Assembly (NCBI GenBank): GCA_030849945.1 | Contig: JAVDKK010000001.1 | Location: forward strand, 248,001-312,000 | DNA from: Schauerella fraxinea | GTDB lineage: Bacteria; Pseudomonadota; Gammaproteobacteria; Burkholderiales; Burkholderiaceae_B | Direction of reading: 5' to 3' | Length of the DNA: 64,000 nt | Shown: positions 55,255 through 64,000 of the stretch, piece by piece | How positions within the stretch are numbered: position 1 is the stretch's first letter | Layout: the number at the start of each line of letters is the position of its first letter | Made by a program: the position numbers and the translations under genes | The notes under the pieces: generated by a model | The model's input: the letters and a program-made list of their open reading frames with translations, nothing else | The model's database searches: none | Told to the model about the DNA's origin: nothing

Positions 55255-56673
55255 ATGCGCCGTACACGCAAGGCTAAAGTTGTTGCAACGCTTGGACCCG
55301 CCAGCGCCGATCCCACAATGATCGAAGCACTGTTCGATGCGGGCGCCGACGTCTTCCGTCTTAATTTCAGCCATGGCGTGCAGGCCGACCACGCCGAACG
55401 CGTAAAAACGATTCGCGAAATCGAACAACGCCGCGGTCGTCCTATCGCCATCCTGCTCGATCTGCAGGGTCCGAAGCTGCGCATCGGCACATTCGCCGAC
55501 GGTCCGGTAATGCTGACGGCGCACAGCACCTTCCGGCTCGATCTGGATGAAGCCACACCGGGATCGGTCGAGCGCGTTGCGCTCCCGCACCCCGAGATCT
55601 TTGCGGCGCTCACGCCCGGCGCCGACCTTCTGCTCGACGACGGCCGCATCCGATTGAAAGTGGTGTCGTGCAATGCCACCTCGGCCATCACCGAAGTCGT
55701 CAATGGCGGTGCCCTCTCCAATCGCAAGGGCGTCAACGTTCCGGGCGTCGTGTTGCCGCTATCGGCATTGACCGAAAAAGACCATGCCGATCTGGCCTTT
55801 GGATTGACACTCGAGATCGACTGGATCGCCCTCTCCTTCGTGCAGCAGGCCAGCGACATCGAAGAGATCAAGGCGATCGTCGGCGACCGTGCCAGCATCG
55901 TCGCCAAACTTGAAAAGCCCTCGGCCATTCACTCGCTGGCGTCGATCGTGGAAGTCGCCGACGCCATCATGGTGGCGCGCGGCGATCTGGGCGTGGAGTT
56001 GCCGGCCGAGCAAGTGCCGTCGATCCAGAAGCGCATCGTGCGCGAGTGCCGTCGCGCCGGTAAACCGGTGATCGTGGCCACGCAGATGCTGGAGTCGATG
56101 GTGACAGCACCTGTGCCCACGCGTGCCGAAGCGTCCGATGTGGCCACCGCCATTTACGACGGCGCCGATGCGGTGATGCTGTCGGCCGAATCGGCCGCCG
56201 GCGCTTATCCGATCGAAGCGGTGAAGATGATGGACAGCATCATCCGTCACACCGAAGCCGACCCGTATTATCTGCAAAGCATCGCCGCGTCGCACACCGC
56301 GCCGCGCGCCGAAGCGGCCGACGCCATTGGCTTGGCGGTGCGCGAAATCGTCGACGTGCTCAACGTGCCTGCCACAGTGGCATATACGAAATCGGGCTAT
56401 TCGGCGTTGCGGCTGGCGCGCGAACGCCCGGCGGCCGCGATTGTCGGCTTGACGCCGGTGGCCGCCACGTCGCGCAAGTTGTCATTGGTATGGGGCGTGC
56501 ATGCGGTGCTGTCGCATGAAGTGACCAACGTGCTCGAGATGAGCGACCTTGCGTGCGAAACCGTAAAGAAGGAAGGCTTCGGTCAGAAAGGCGATTTGAT
56601 CGTGATCTCGGCAGGCGTGCCGTTTGCCGTATCCGGCACCACCAACCTGCTCAAGATCTCGACCATCGAATAA
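55255..56673 (+). CDS. pyk: Pyruvate kinase
   Basis: 472 residues from the ATG at 55255, with AGAGA upstream. Conserved features are KVVATLGPAS, RLNFSHG with substrate residues Arg35, Asn37 and Ser39, the metal/PEP site RGDLGVELPAEQVPSIQKR and the tail of the active site PVIVATQMLESM. It converts PEP and ADP to pyruvate and ATP at the end of glycolysis. It is of the usual bacterial size and monocistronic. It converges with the damaged TonB receptor gene 25 bp downstream. Confidence 0.95.
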   Translation: MRRTRKAKVVATLGPASADPTMIEALFDAGADVFRLNFSHGVQADHAERVKTIREIEQRRGRPIAILLDLQGPKLRIGTFADGPVMLTAHSTFRLDLDEATPGSVERVALPHPEIFAALTPGADLLLDDGRIRLKVVSCNATSAITEVVNGGALSNRKGVNVPGVVLPLSALTEKDHADLAFGLTLEIDWIALSFVQQASDIEEIKAIVGDRASIVAKLEKPSAIHSLASIVEVADAIMVARGDLGVELPAEQVPSIQKRIVRECRRAGKPVIVATQMLESMVTAPVPTRAEASDVATAIYDGADAVMLSAESAAGAYPIEAVKMMDSIIRHTEADPYYLQSIAASHTAPRAEAADAIGLAVREIVDVLNVPATVAYTKSGYSALRLARERPAAAIVGLTPVAATSRKLSLVWGVHAVLSHEVTNVLEMSDLACETVKKEGFGQKGDLIVISAGVPFAVSGTTNLLKISTIE

Positions 56674-56697
56674 ACCGAGCCCTACCGTGTTGTCGGC

Positions 56698-59128
56698 CTA
56701 GAAATCCATCGACGCCGACAACACGAACGTCCGCGGCACGCCTTGCGAGATCGTGCCGTAGGACGCCACACCCGACCAGTACGCGCGATTGAAGGCGTTG
56801 ATCACCGTGCCGCGAATCGTTACGTCGCGTCCCTGCACCTTGAGTGCGTAAGCGGCGCCCAGATCCACCGTTGTCCAGGCCGGCACTGACTGCGTATTGG
56901 CTTGGTTCACATACGATTTCCCGGTGTAGGTCACATAGCTGTTCAACGACAACCCCGGCACCCAGGGCAAGTCCCATTCGGCGCCCAGGTTGGCCATCAT
57001 GCGGGGCACGCCCACAGGACGATTGCCGATCGTGGCGGGGCTATTGGTGCGCGTGAGTTCGCCATCGATCAGCGACACACCACCCAACAAGCGCAAGCCC
57101 TTGACTGGTTCGCCCGAGAGATTGAGTTCGAGCCCACGGTTGCGCTGTTCGCTATCGGCGGCATACACGCTGCCCGTGAGTTGCCCGCTCGGCTTGGTCA
57201 CTTGAAACGCACTCAGCGTGAGCAGTGCCCGGTCGAAATCGACCTTTATACCTACCTCATGTTGCTTCGACTTATAGGGCGCAAACACCTCGCCCGAATT
57301 CGATGCCGTAGCCGGCGCGATATCGCCTTTGCTCAACCCCTGAATGTAGTTCGCATACAGCGACACGTTCTCCCACGGTTTGATGACGAGCCCGGCCAAC
57401 GGCGTGGTCGCGCTTTCGTCGTAATGCGCGGTGGTTGTGCCGTTGATCGCGCTGAAATTTTTCGAATCGATGCGTTGATGACGCACGCCCAGCGTCAGTT
57501 GCGCGCGCTCGTCGAACGCACTCAACGTATCGGCTAACGACAGGCCGGACAATTCGGATGACGACACTTTCGGCACCGTGCCCGGCGCGGCGATGTTCTG
57601 CGCTGGGCGGTCGATGGGGCGATAGATATTGGACAAGACCGCCGTGCCTGGCCGATTGGCCTGCGACACACGATCGTTGTACATGCTCGCCTGCAACGAC
57701 ACCGCGTGCTTGATGGGGCCGGTGTCGAGCTTGCCGCGCAAGCCGGCGTTGTAGGTGGAGCGATCGACGATGAAGCGGTAGTACGCCGGCACGGCGCTGG
57801 TATCGCCCGCGTCGTTCAGGATGATGGGGGTTTGATCCGACAAACGGGAAACGTTGGTGTCGGATCCGCCCACATCGGCATAGGCCGTCCATTTATCGGT
57901 GATGTCGTACTCGGCGCGCAGCAGCGCCGAGAGACCATCGGACTTCCACCATCCCCACGGTTGCGTGATATTGCGGCGGCCGTCCGGTGCGCTTGGCGCA
58001 TCCACGCCCGCACCCAGCAGAAACGGCCGCGTGGGCGCGTCCACTTTCTCGTTCTGGCCGATCAGATCCAAGGTACTGCGAAACCGATCTCCTTGATAGT
58101 CCAACGCCAGCGCCACCACATCCGCACGTGCGGATTGATTATCCAGAGGGGTATCGCCTTGCCGGTGCAGCGCATTGATGCGCACGCCGAAGCGCCCCTC
58201 GTCATCGAGCTTGCGGCTCAGATCCGCATGCACGCCGCCCTGACCGCGCGAGGTGTAATCCGTAGTGAGACGCGTGAGATCTTCGGGTAACGAGCGCTTT
58301 GGCACGATATTGATCACCCCGCCCACCCCACTGTTGGGCGAGATGCCGTAGAGCATCGCACCCGGGCCCTTTCAGCACTTCAGCGCGTTCGATGTATTGC
58401 GTGAAGACGTGGTAGTTGGGCGCCACACCATACACCCCGTCGAACGCGATCTCGCCCAGATTGCCTTCACCGATCGGAAACCCGCGCACATAAAACGAAT
58501 CGGTAATTCCGCCGATTTGGCCGGTAAAGCGCACCGACGGATCGATGTTGAGCGCATCCGCAAGCGTGACGGATTGGCGATTCGTCATCAGTTGCGACGT
58601 GTAGCTGGTCACGTTGAACGGCGTATCCATGATGTCGGTATTGCCCAGCATGCCCAAGCGGCCGCCGCGCGCGACTGCGCCTCCGGCATACACGTCAGGC
58701 AGCGCCGACGATCCTCCCGCCGCGGCGCCCGTAATGGTGACCGTGGGCAAAACCGTCGCCGCATCCGAAGCCGGTGTGGGGCGGCGGCGCAAGGTATAGG
58801 CACCCTGCCCGCGGGCCACGAGCTCGTATCCCGTGCCGCCCAGCAGACGGTCGAACCCCTCGCGCACCGAGTACGTCCCCCGCAAACCATCGCTGCGGCG
58901 GACCTGCAGCAACGCGGGATCGAACGACAATGCCACACCACTCGCGCCGGCAAAATCCGCCAGCACATCGGCCAGCAATCCCGGCCCGATCGCATACGTG
59001 CGAACATTCGTCGCCTCGGACGACCCCGGCGTGGTTGCAGCGGCCACGGCAGTCGCGGGCATCCCGAAGCCTGCGCCGGCTGCCGGCAAGGCGGTGCATA
59101 AAACGAGCGACCTGAGTGTGCGCGACAT
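56698..59128 (-). pseudogene. TonB-dependent siderophore receptor split by a 1-nt frameshift
   Basis: The 2431-base span equals 810 codons plus one base. The first part (from the ATG at 59128, AAGGA upstream) has a signal peptide, an STN domain (about 45-105) and most of the plug, and reads to ...ERAEVLKGPG. The second part continues with AMLYGISPNSGVGGVINIVP and the barrel ending SASMDF. The shift lies at 58360-58369, where CCCGGGCCC appears to have one extra C (minus strand AAAGGGCCCGGG instead of AAAGGGCCCGG). Removing one base restores an intact receptor of about 809 residues. It is either a recent mutation or a sequencing error in a homopolymer-like palindrome. Its FecI and FecR genes look intact. 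Confidence 0.85.
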
Positions 59129-59293
59129 GGAGAGCGATCCTTTTTGCGGGAAGAAAAGAAGTCTGATGCGCCAAACGTGCGCATCCACCCGGTACACCGG
59201 ACGACTCGCAAAAAAGTGTCATGCCTTCGAAGAAAATGCGGCGATTACGGCGTTACGCCGCTCCGCCACTACGCCATTACTTCTGTACTTCGC

Positions 59294-59350
59294 CACGTCG
59301 CTGCATGGCCACGTCGCTGCGTCGTACGTCGCTACGTCGTACATCGCTAC
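59294..59350. repeat. Short direct repeats between the receptor and FecR genes
   Basis: CACGTCGCTGC occurs at 59294-59304 and 59310-59320, followed by gtcgtacgtcgctac (59321-59335) and gtcgtacatcgctac (59336-59350), which differ by one base. Together they form a degenerate CGTCGCT/CGTCGTA array in the 226-base gap. Similar CGCC-TAC units continue upstream to about 59250. Slippage is the likely origin. Confidence 0.7.
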
Positions 59351-59364
59351 AGCGCTATAGCGCT
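59351..59364. repeat. Perfect 14-bp palindrome over the FecR stop codon
   Basis: AGCGCTATAGCGCT is its own reverse complement. It covers the stop codon of the FecR gene (minus strand TAG at 59357-59355) and directly adjoins the direct-repeat array. It may help terminate transcription or be a protein site. Confidence 0.5.
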
Positions 59365-60329
59365 TCGATCGTGACCCAGAACCGCGTGACGCGTGCAATG
59401 CGCACCGGCATCGTCTTCTCGATCAGCCGCAAACTCGCCTCTGGATCGCGCACGGGAAACGCGCCCGATACCCGTAGCTCCGCGATCCCGGCATGGCAGC
59501 GCAACACCCCACGACGGTATCGGCTCAACTCATCCACCAGCGCTTGCAACGTGATGTTCTGTGCCACGAACATCCCCGTTTGCCAAGCATCGGCCGCGCG
59601 ATCCGCCGGCTGCACCGCATCGGCGTGGCCCTCGCGCAGCGTGGTCTGCTGACCCGCTCCGAGCATCACCGATGCACCGCCCATAGGCGTTGCTAAAACG
59701 GTGTCGGCCAATACGATCACGCGGGTGCGGGTATCTTCGCGCCGGACGATGAATTGGGTGCCCAATGCGCGCGCCATGCCGTCCACAGTTGCCACGATGA
59801 ACGGACGATAAGCTGGCGCCGGATCGCGCCCGGTGGTTGCCAGAACTTCGCCGCGATGCAGAACCACGCGCCGCTCGGTCGCAGTGAACCGTACATCCAT
59901 TGCGCTGCCCGTATTCATGATGACTGTGGTGCCGTCGGCGAGCGCCACCGTCCGCTGCTCACCCGTGCGAGTCTGATAGGTGGCGGTCCATTCGAGCCAG
60001 GGTAACTGCCGATACGCGATCCAGGCCGCGGGCCCCATCACCAGCAAGGCGCCCAACGCGCGAACGGCCCGCCGCCGCTCGGGGTGGTCCAGCCGATCGA
60101 ATGCAGGCCGGGCTACCTCGACGGGCAACTGATCGAGCGTGGCGAACAGCCCCTCGGCGCGCTGCCAGGCTGCCCGATGCGCGGGACTCTGCGCGCGCCA
60201 CCGCTCGAAATCCTCACGCATTTGCGCGCTGACCCCTTCCGACGTAAATGCCACCATCCATTCGGACGCCTCACTCAATAGCGCCTGACTGGGGGGTTGG
60301 GGCAACGGCGTGCTGGACACAACGTTCAA
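59355..60329 (-). CDS. FecR-family anti-sigma factor/sensor (second module)
   Basis: 324 residues. The N-terminal DUF4880 part (about 15-65) has ASEWMVAFTSEGVSAQMRED and RAQSPAHRAAWQRA. A membrane segment follows (about 88-110, RALGALLVMGPAAWIAYRQL), then the periplasmic FecR domain with GEQRTVALADGTTVIMNTGS (about 123-142). It starts inside the end of the sigma factor gene (4-base overlap). It should relay signals from the neighbouring receptor, which is frameshifted, so the module may be non-functional or constitutively silent. Confidence 0.9.
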   Translation of the reverse strand: MNVVSSTPLPQPPSQALLSEASEWMVAFTSEGVSAQMREDFERWRAQSPAHRAAWQRAEGLFATLDQLPVEVARPAFDRLDHPERRRAVRALGALLVMGPAAWIAYRQLPWLEWTATYQTRTGEQRTVALADGTTVIMNTGSAMDVRFTATERRVVLHRGEVLATTGRDPAPAYRPFIVATVDGMARALGTQFIVRREDTRTRVIVLADTVLATPMGGASVMLGAGQQTTLREGHADAVQPADRAADAWQTGMFVAQNITLQALVDELSRYRRGVLRCHAGIAELRVSGAFPVRDPEASLRLIEKTMPVRIARVTRFWVTIEAL

Positions 60330-60847
60330 GCCTGCGCCGTGAGGCAGACGAGAAACGCGCGATGCATATGCCGCTTCACCGTGGCCAAAGACAAATTCAG
60401 ACGCGCCGCGATCTCGCCATACTTCAGTCCATCGAGCTGCGATAGCAAAAAGACCTCTTTCGTGCGGCCGGGCATCGCCGACAGCATGCTATCGATCTGC
60501 ACGAGTGTTTCCAGGATCTGCAGGCGGACTTCAGGTGCCGGCGTTTGCGCCTCGGGCAACTGCGCCACGATCTCTGCGTACGCCGCCTGCACAGCCCGCC
60601 GTCGCCAGAGATCGATCACGAGCCCCTTGGCGATGTGCGTGAGAAAGGCGCGCGGTTCCTCGCCCAGATCGCGCACGCTGCGCCCGTTCATCAAACGCAA
60701 AAAGGTGTCGTGCGCCAAGTCGGCCGCGTCGAAAGAATCGCCGAGTTTGCCGCGCAGCCAGGTGTACAGCCAACCGTGATGGCTGCAATACAGCGTGTGC
60801 AGCAGTTGTCGTTCGCAGGCGTTGGAGACAGACACAGCAGTTCCCAT
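60326..60847 (-). CDS. FecI-type ECF sigma factor (second module)
   Basis: 173 residues from the ATG at 60847 (an upstream in-frame GTG at 60865 is possible). Region 2 shows YCSHHGWLYTWLRGKLGDSF and AADLAHDTFLRLM. Region 4 shows LDGLKYGEIAARLNLSLATV and KRHMHRAF. It is of normal length. A Fur-like box lies about 33-51 bp upstream. Confidence 0.92.
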   Translation of the reverse strand: MGTAVSVSNACERQLLHTLYCSHHGWLYTWLRGKLGDSFDAADLAHDTFLRLMNGRSVRDLGEEPRAFLTHIAKGLVIDLWRRRAVQAAYAEIVAQLPEAQTPAPEVRLQILETLVQIDSMLSAMPGRTKEVFLLSQLDGLKYGEIAARLNLSLATVKRHMHRAFLVCLTAQA

Positions 60848-60879
60848 CCGGATGCGACGGCGCACACCCGGGACTAAAT

Positions 60880-60898
60880 AACAATGCTTCGCATTCTA
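60880..60898 (-). promoter_or_regulatory. Fur box-like operator before the second fecI gene
   Basis: On the minus strand TAGAATGCGAAGCATTGTT matches 12 of 19 positions of GATAATGATAATCATTATC. It has the symmetrical AATG...CATT arms. Position and gene type support it. Confidence 0.6.
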
Positions 60899-61163
60899 AT
60901 TTAAGTCGATCGCGTTGTCGCTTGCCGATGGTGACGACCTTCGGACGCGTACAGCACCTCATACAAACGAACACCACTAGAAGGTAGAAAGCGTATGGAG
61001 AGCGTAAGTTCGATCGCTCCAGATCGCGCTTGTCGCGCCTTAACGACAAGCCATATGCATTAATTCGTAACAAAAGTCTCGAATTTGCCGAATACACAAA
61101 TATTTTGAGCGATTAAGTTACGTTTTATCTAGACTGGCGTACACCTTTCATTTGGCTACCAAA
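60899..61163 (+). other. AT-rich upstream region of the two-partner-secretion operon
   Basis: Most of the 316-base gap between the divergent fecI and tpsB genes. The half nearer tpsB is clearly AT-richer than the rest of the window, with TTGAGC at 61105-61110 and TATCTA at 61126-61131 (15-base spacer) as a possible promoter. No gene is seen. A silencing protein such as H-NS could bind here. Confidence 0.4.
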
Positions 61164-62846
61164 ATGTCGCTGCGTCGGAAAAATCAGGTCCTTGTTTGTG
61201 CTTTGCTCAGCCTGGTCGGACAGACCGCATGGTCGCAGCAGTTTCCCAATGCCGGCAGCCAACTGCAGCAGATTACGCCCGTCCCTGTTCTGCCCAAGCC
61301 GTCCCCGGATATCCGGATCGACCGGCCCGACGTTGACACTGGCGCAGCACCCGCGGGACAGGAAAAGATCGTCGTCAACAGCTTGGCTTTCGACGGCGCA
61401 ACGGCGTTCTCGGAAGCGCAACTGCGCGACGTCGCCGGGTTTGTGCCGGGTAACGCACTTACCTTGGCCGAGTTGCGCAGCATCGCCGCGAAAGTCGCCG
61501 ACTATTACCGGCAACAAGGTTACTTCGTGGCGCAAGCCTACTTGCCCGCGCAGGAAGTCAACGATGGCCGCGTGACCGTGGCCGTCGTCGAAGGCCGCTA
61601 CGGCGCCATTTCGCTGCGTAACCAGTCACGCCTGTCGAACCAGGTCGCCACCGCCATGCTGGGCGATGTCACCAGCGGCGAAACCGTGCGCATCGCCGAC
61701 CTCGAACGCGGCCTGCTGTTGATGTCCGACCTGCCCGGTGTGGCTGTGAAATCGACGCTGGCGCCCGGCGCCAATGCCGGCGCATCCGACTTGATCGTGG
61801 ATGTGGATCCGGGCCAGACGGTTACCGGCAGCATCGATGCCGATAATCACGGCAACCGCTACACCGGCCGCCCGCGCGGCGGCGCAGTGGTCAATCTGAA
61901 CAACCTCGCCGGGTTGGGCGATGTGGCCAGCGTGCGCATGCTGACCTCGCTCGACGGTTTGAACTACGGCCGGGCGTCGTATCAGATTCAGGCCGGACAG
62001 GCCAAGATCGGCATCGCCTACGCGCATCTGGATTACAAGCTCGGCCGCGAATTCTCCAGTCTGGATGCCAATGGCACCGCGAAGGTCGCCAGCATCTACG
62101 GCAGCTACCCGCTCGTGCGCTCGCGCGACGCCAACACATATGTGCAAGTCGCGTTCGAGAACAAGCGCTTCACCGACCGCATCGACGCCACGTCCACCAG
62201 CGCCAAGAAAGAGACGCAGGTGCTCACCTTGAGCCTGAATGGCGATCGCCTGAACGCCTTCGGCGGCCGCAGTGTGAGTTCGTACGCATTCAATGGCGTG
62301 CTTGGCACACTCGATCAAAAGAACGCCGCCGTTCGCGCCGTCGACCGCATGAGCGCCCGCACCGAAGGCAGCTACGAAAAGCTTGGCGTCAACCTGGCTC
62401 ACCTGCAAGGCGTCGCCCGCGACACCTTCCTGTATGCCGGCATCAGCGGCCAGTTGGCATCGAAGAACCTGGACGCGTCCGAGAAAATGTCGCTCGGCGG
62501 CATGGGCGCCGTGCGCGCGTATCCCGAGGGCGAAGCCCAAGGGGATCAGGGTTATGTGTTCACCCTGGAAGCCCGCCAATCGCTACCGCAGCTCGCGTCC
62601 TACGTCCCCGGGCAAGTGCAGTTGGTGGCATTCGTGGACACCGGCTACGTCAAGTTTCGCAAAGACAACTGGGCCCAAGGCAGAAACTCCCGCACCTTGA
62701 GCGGCGCCGGCGTGGGTGTGAACTGGGCAGTCGGCCGCGATTACCTGTTCAACGCGTTCTACGCCCACACCCTGGGAAGCGCGCAAGCCGAATCGGCGCC
62801 GCCGTCCAGCAGCCGCGTCTGGCTCCAAGCCGTCAAGTACTTCTAA
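61164..62846 (+). CDS. TpsB/FhaC-family outer-membrane transporter (two-partner secretion)
   Basis: 560 residues from the ATG at 61164; an in-frame TTG at 61152 is less likely. Signal peptide to about residue 25 (...TAWSQQ). POTRA domains with VVNSLAFDGATAFSEAQLRD (about 70-90) and YRQQGYFVAQAYLPAQEV (about 117-135) precede a 16-strand barrel. The family motif VRAYPEGEA (about 450) supplies the conserved Arg of the L6 loop. It exports the TpsA adhesin encoded 64 bp downstream through the outer membrane. The C-terminus ends in the aromatic VKYF. Confidence 0.92.
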   Translation: MSLRRKNQVLVCALLSLVGQTAWSQQFPNAGSQLQQITPVPVLPKPSPDIRIDRPDVDTGAAPAGQEKIVVNSLAFDGATAFSEAQLRDVAGFVPGNALTLAELRSIAAKVADYYRQQGYFVAQAYLPAQEVNDGRVTVAVVEGRYGAISLRNQSRLSNQVATAMLGDVTSGETVRIADLERGLLLMSDLPGVAVKSTLAPGANAGASDLIVDVDPGQTVTGSIDADNHGNRYTGRPRGGAVVNLNNLAGLGDVASVRMLTSLDGLNYGRASYQIQAGQAKIGIAYAHLDYKLGREFSSLDANGTAKVASIYGSYPLVRSRDANTYVQVAFENKRFTDRIDATSTSAKKETQVLTLSLNGDRLNAFGGRSVSSYAFNGVLGTLDQKNAAVRAVDRMSARTEGSYEKLGVNLAHLQGVARDTFLYAGISGQLASKNLDASEKMSLGGMGAVRAYPEGEAQGDQGYVFTLEARQSLPQLASYVPGQVQLVAFVDTGYVKFRKDNWAQGRNSRTLSGAGVGVNWAVGRDYLFNAFYAHTLGSAQAESAPPSSSRVWLQAVKYF

Positions 62847-62910
62847 GCGCCCCACATTCGCCTACCGCTGCGCCTGCTCGCACCACGCCGATCCCATCAG
62901 AGACACTGCC

Positions 62911-64000
62911 ATGAACCACATCTACCGCTCCATCTGGAATGCCACGCTGGGCACCTTCGTTGCCGCTTCCGAGATCGCCTCGGGCAACGGTAAAAAAACG
63001 GCGGGTGGCCGGTCGGCGTCGGCGCGCGCGCGCCTGGCGTTGACGCCGCTGTCGGCTGCGTTGTGGTGGGCTTTGGCATCGACGGCACACGCCGCGCCAA
63101 CCGGCGGTGTGGTCTCGGCCGGGCAAGCCAGCATTGCCAATGCGCCGGGCGTGACGACGATTACGCAGGGCAGCCAGAACGCCGCCATCAACTGGCAAGG
63201 CTTCAGCATCGGTGCGGGCGAGACGGTCAACTTCAAGCAGCCCAATGTCAATGCCGTCACGCTCAACCGCGTGGTGGGCTCGGATCCGTCGAAGATCCTC
63301 GGCAGCCTGAACGCCAATGGGCGCGTGTTTCTGGTCAACCCCAATGGCGTGATGTTTGCACCGGGTGCGCAGGTCAACGTCGGCGGCATCGTGGCCTCCA
63401 CGTTGAATATCAGCGACACGGACTTGATGGCCGGCCGCCTGAAGTTCTCGGGCACGAGCACAGCGGGTGTCAGCAACCAGGGCTCCATCAACGCTCCGGG
63501 CGGCTATGTGGCACTGCTGGGCGCGAATGTGAGCAACGAAGGCATCATCGCTGCACGCATGGGCTCGGTGGCCTTGGCCGCAGGTCAGGCCGTTACGCTG
63601 GATGTGGCAGGCGACGGCTTGCTCAACGTGACGGTGGATCGCGGCGCCGTCAACGCGTTGGTCAATAACGGTGGCCTGATCCAGGCCGATGGCGGTCAAG
63701 TGCTGATGACGGCGCAAGCCGCCGGCAACCTGCTGCACACTGCCGTCAACAACACCGGCGTCGTGCAAGCACAAACCATCGACACGCGCGGCGGCACCAT
63801 CAAGCTGCTGGGCGATATGCAGACCGGCACCGTCAACGCCGGCGGCACGCTGGATGCCAGCGCGCCCAAGGGCGGCAAGGGCGGCTTCATCGACACATCG
63901 GCCGCGCACGTCAAGATTGCACCGAACTTGAAAGTGACCACCGCGTCGGCCTCGGGCCTGACGGGAAGCTGGCTGATCGATCCATCCGACTACAACATCG
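62911..64000 (+). CDS. TpsA filamentous hemagglutinin-like adhesin, N-terminal part (cut by window edge)
   Basis: 363 codons are visible and the frame runs off the right edge. Extended signal peptide region (MNHIYRSIWNATLGTFVAAS) to about residue 62 (...STAHAA). The TPS secretion domain (about 65-330) contains TITQGSQNAAINWQGFSIGA, VNFKQPNVNAVTLNRV and the NPNG motif (FLVNPNGVMFAPGA). It is recognised by the TpsB protein upstream. The passenger, likely thousands of residues of beta-helix, lies beyond the window. Confidence 0.92.
   Translation, partial: MNHIYRSIWNATLGTFVAASEIASGNGKKTAGGRSASARARLALTPLSAALWWALASTAHAAPTGGVVSAGQASIANAPGVTTITQGSQNAAINWQGFSIGAGETVNFKQPNVNAVTLNRVVGSDPSKILGSLNANGRVFLVNPNGVMFAPGAQVNVGGIVASTLNISDTDLMAGRLKFSGTSTAGVSNQGSINAPGGYVALLGANVSNEGIIAARMGSVALAAGQAVTLDVAGDGLLNVTVDRGAVNALVNNGGLIQADGGQVLMTAQAAGNLLHTAVNNTGVVQAQTIDTRGGTIKLLGDMQTGTVNAGGTLDASAPKGGKGGFIDTSAAHVKIAPNLKVTTASASGLTGSWLIDPSDYNI

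Noticed and set aside
59246..59364. Possible CRISPR array
   Set aside because: Repeats are 11-15 bp, directly adjacent and without unique spacers. No cas genes are present.

Overview
The window is GC-rich, densely packed proteobacterial DNA. It looks like Betaproteobacteria, order Burkholderiales, most likely the family Alcaligenaceae (Bordetella/Achromobacter relatives). The pointers are five orphan Bug/TctC-type solute-binding proteins, a monomeric NADP isocitrate dehydrogenase, tcuAB, a large ESPR-type autotransporter, a two-partner-secretion adhesin pair of the FhaC/FhaB kind, and two FecI-FecR-TonB receptor modules. The placement is inferred from gene content, not from a marker gene. I saw no tRNA, rRNA, CRISPR array, insertion sequence or prophage. 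This reads as chromosomal accessory metabolism.

Layout. 0-10 kb: an exported protein of unknown function cut by the left edge, an N-carbamoyl-D-amino-acid hydrolase, monomeric isocitrate dehydrogenase with a clear terminator, two paralogous chemoreceptors with sigma28-like promoters flanking a MOSC protein, and a LysR regulator. 10-14 kb: an aminotransferase, Bug protein and RraA-type aldolase operon. 13.7-17.7 kb: a MurA paralogue coupled to a ParB-like protein, divergent from a HipBA toxin-antitoxin pair. 17.9-19.9 kb: two-subunit Fe-S hydro-lyase (tartrate dehydratase/fumarase type) and a DUF1993 protein. 20-26 kb: a minus-strand operon for N-substituted D-amino acids (N-carbamoyl hydrolase, PLP dehydratase, Bug protein, D-aminoacylase) with its own LysR gene. 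26-30 kb: the first FecI-FecR-TonB receptor module. 30-35 kb: a 1739-residue autotransporter. 36-46.6 kb: a YihY/BrkB membrane protein, then LysR-tcuA-tcuB-Bug-class II aldolase-Bug-hydroxyacid dehydrogenase, and a convergent Bug protein and flavin reductase-like protein. 46.8-51.7 kb: nirB-nirD and a NIT-ANTAR antiterminator, with an intrinsic terminator in the nirB leader. 51.7-56.7 kb: an MFS transporter, azlDC, a PhzF-family protein and pyruvate kinase. 56.7-60.9 kb: a second FecI-FecR module whose TonB receptor carries a 1-nt frameshift. 61.1-64 kb: the TpsB transporter and the start of its TpsA adhesin, cut by the right edge.

How the genes fit together. Most of the window handles small organic acids and amino-acid derivatives: periplasmic Bug proteins capture carboxylates, and neighbouring hydrolases, aldolases, dehydratases and dehydrogenases feed central carbon (isocitrate dehydrogenase and pyruvate kinase are also here). 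No TctA/TctB membrane partners are present. The rest is envelope and environment sensing: iron uptake, adhesins, chemotaxis, nitrite assimilation.

The most interesting signals are regulatory or broken features rather than a single new gene family. They are the attenuator ahead of nirB next to its probable antiterminator gene, an 80-nt A/C-only-like leader ahead of a Bug gene, a perfect hairpin burying the tcuA ribosome-binding site, the MurA-like/ParB-like operon facing hipBA, and the frameshifted receptor.
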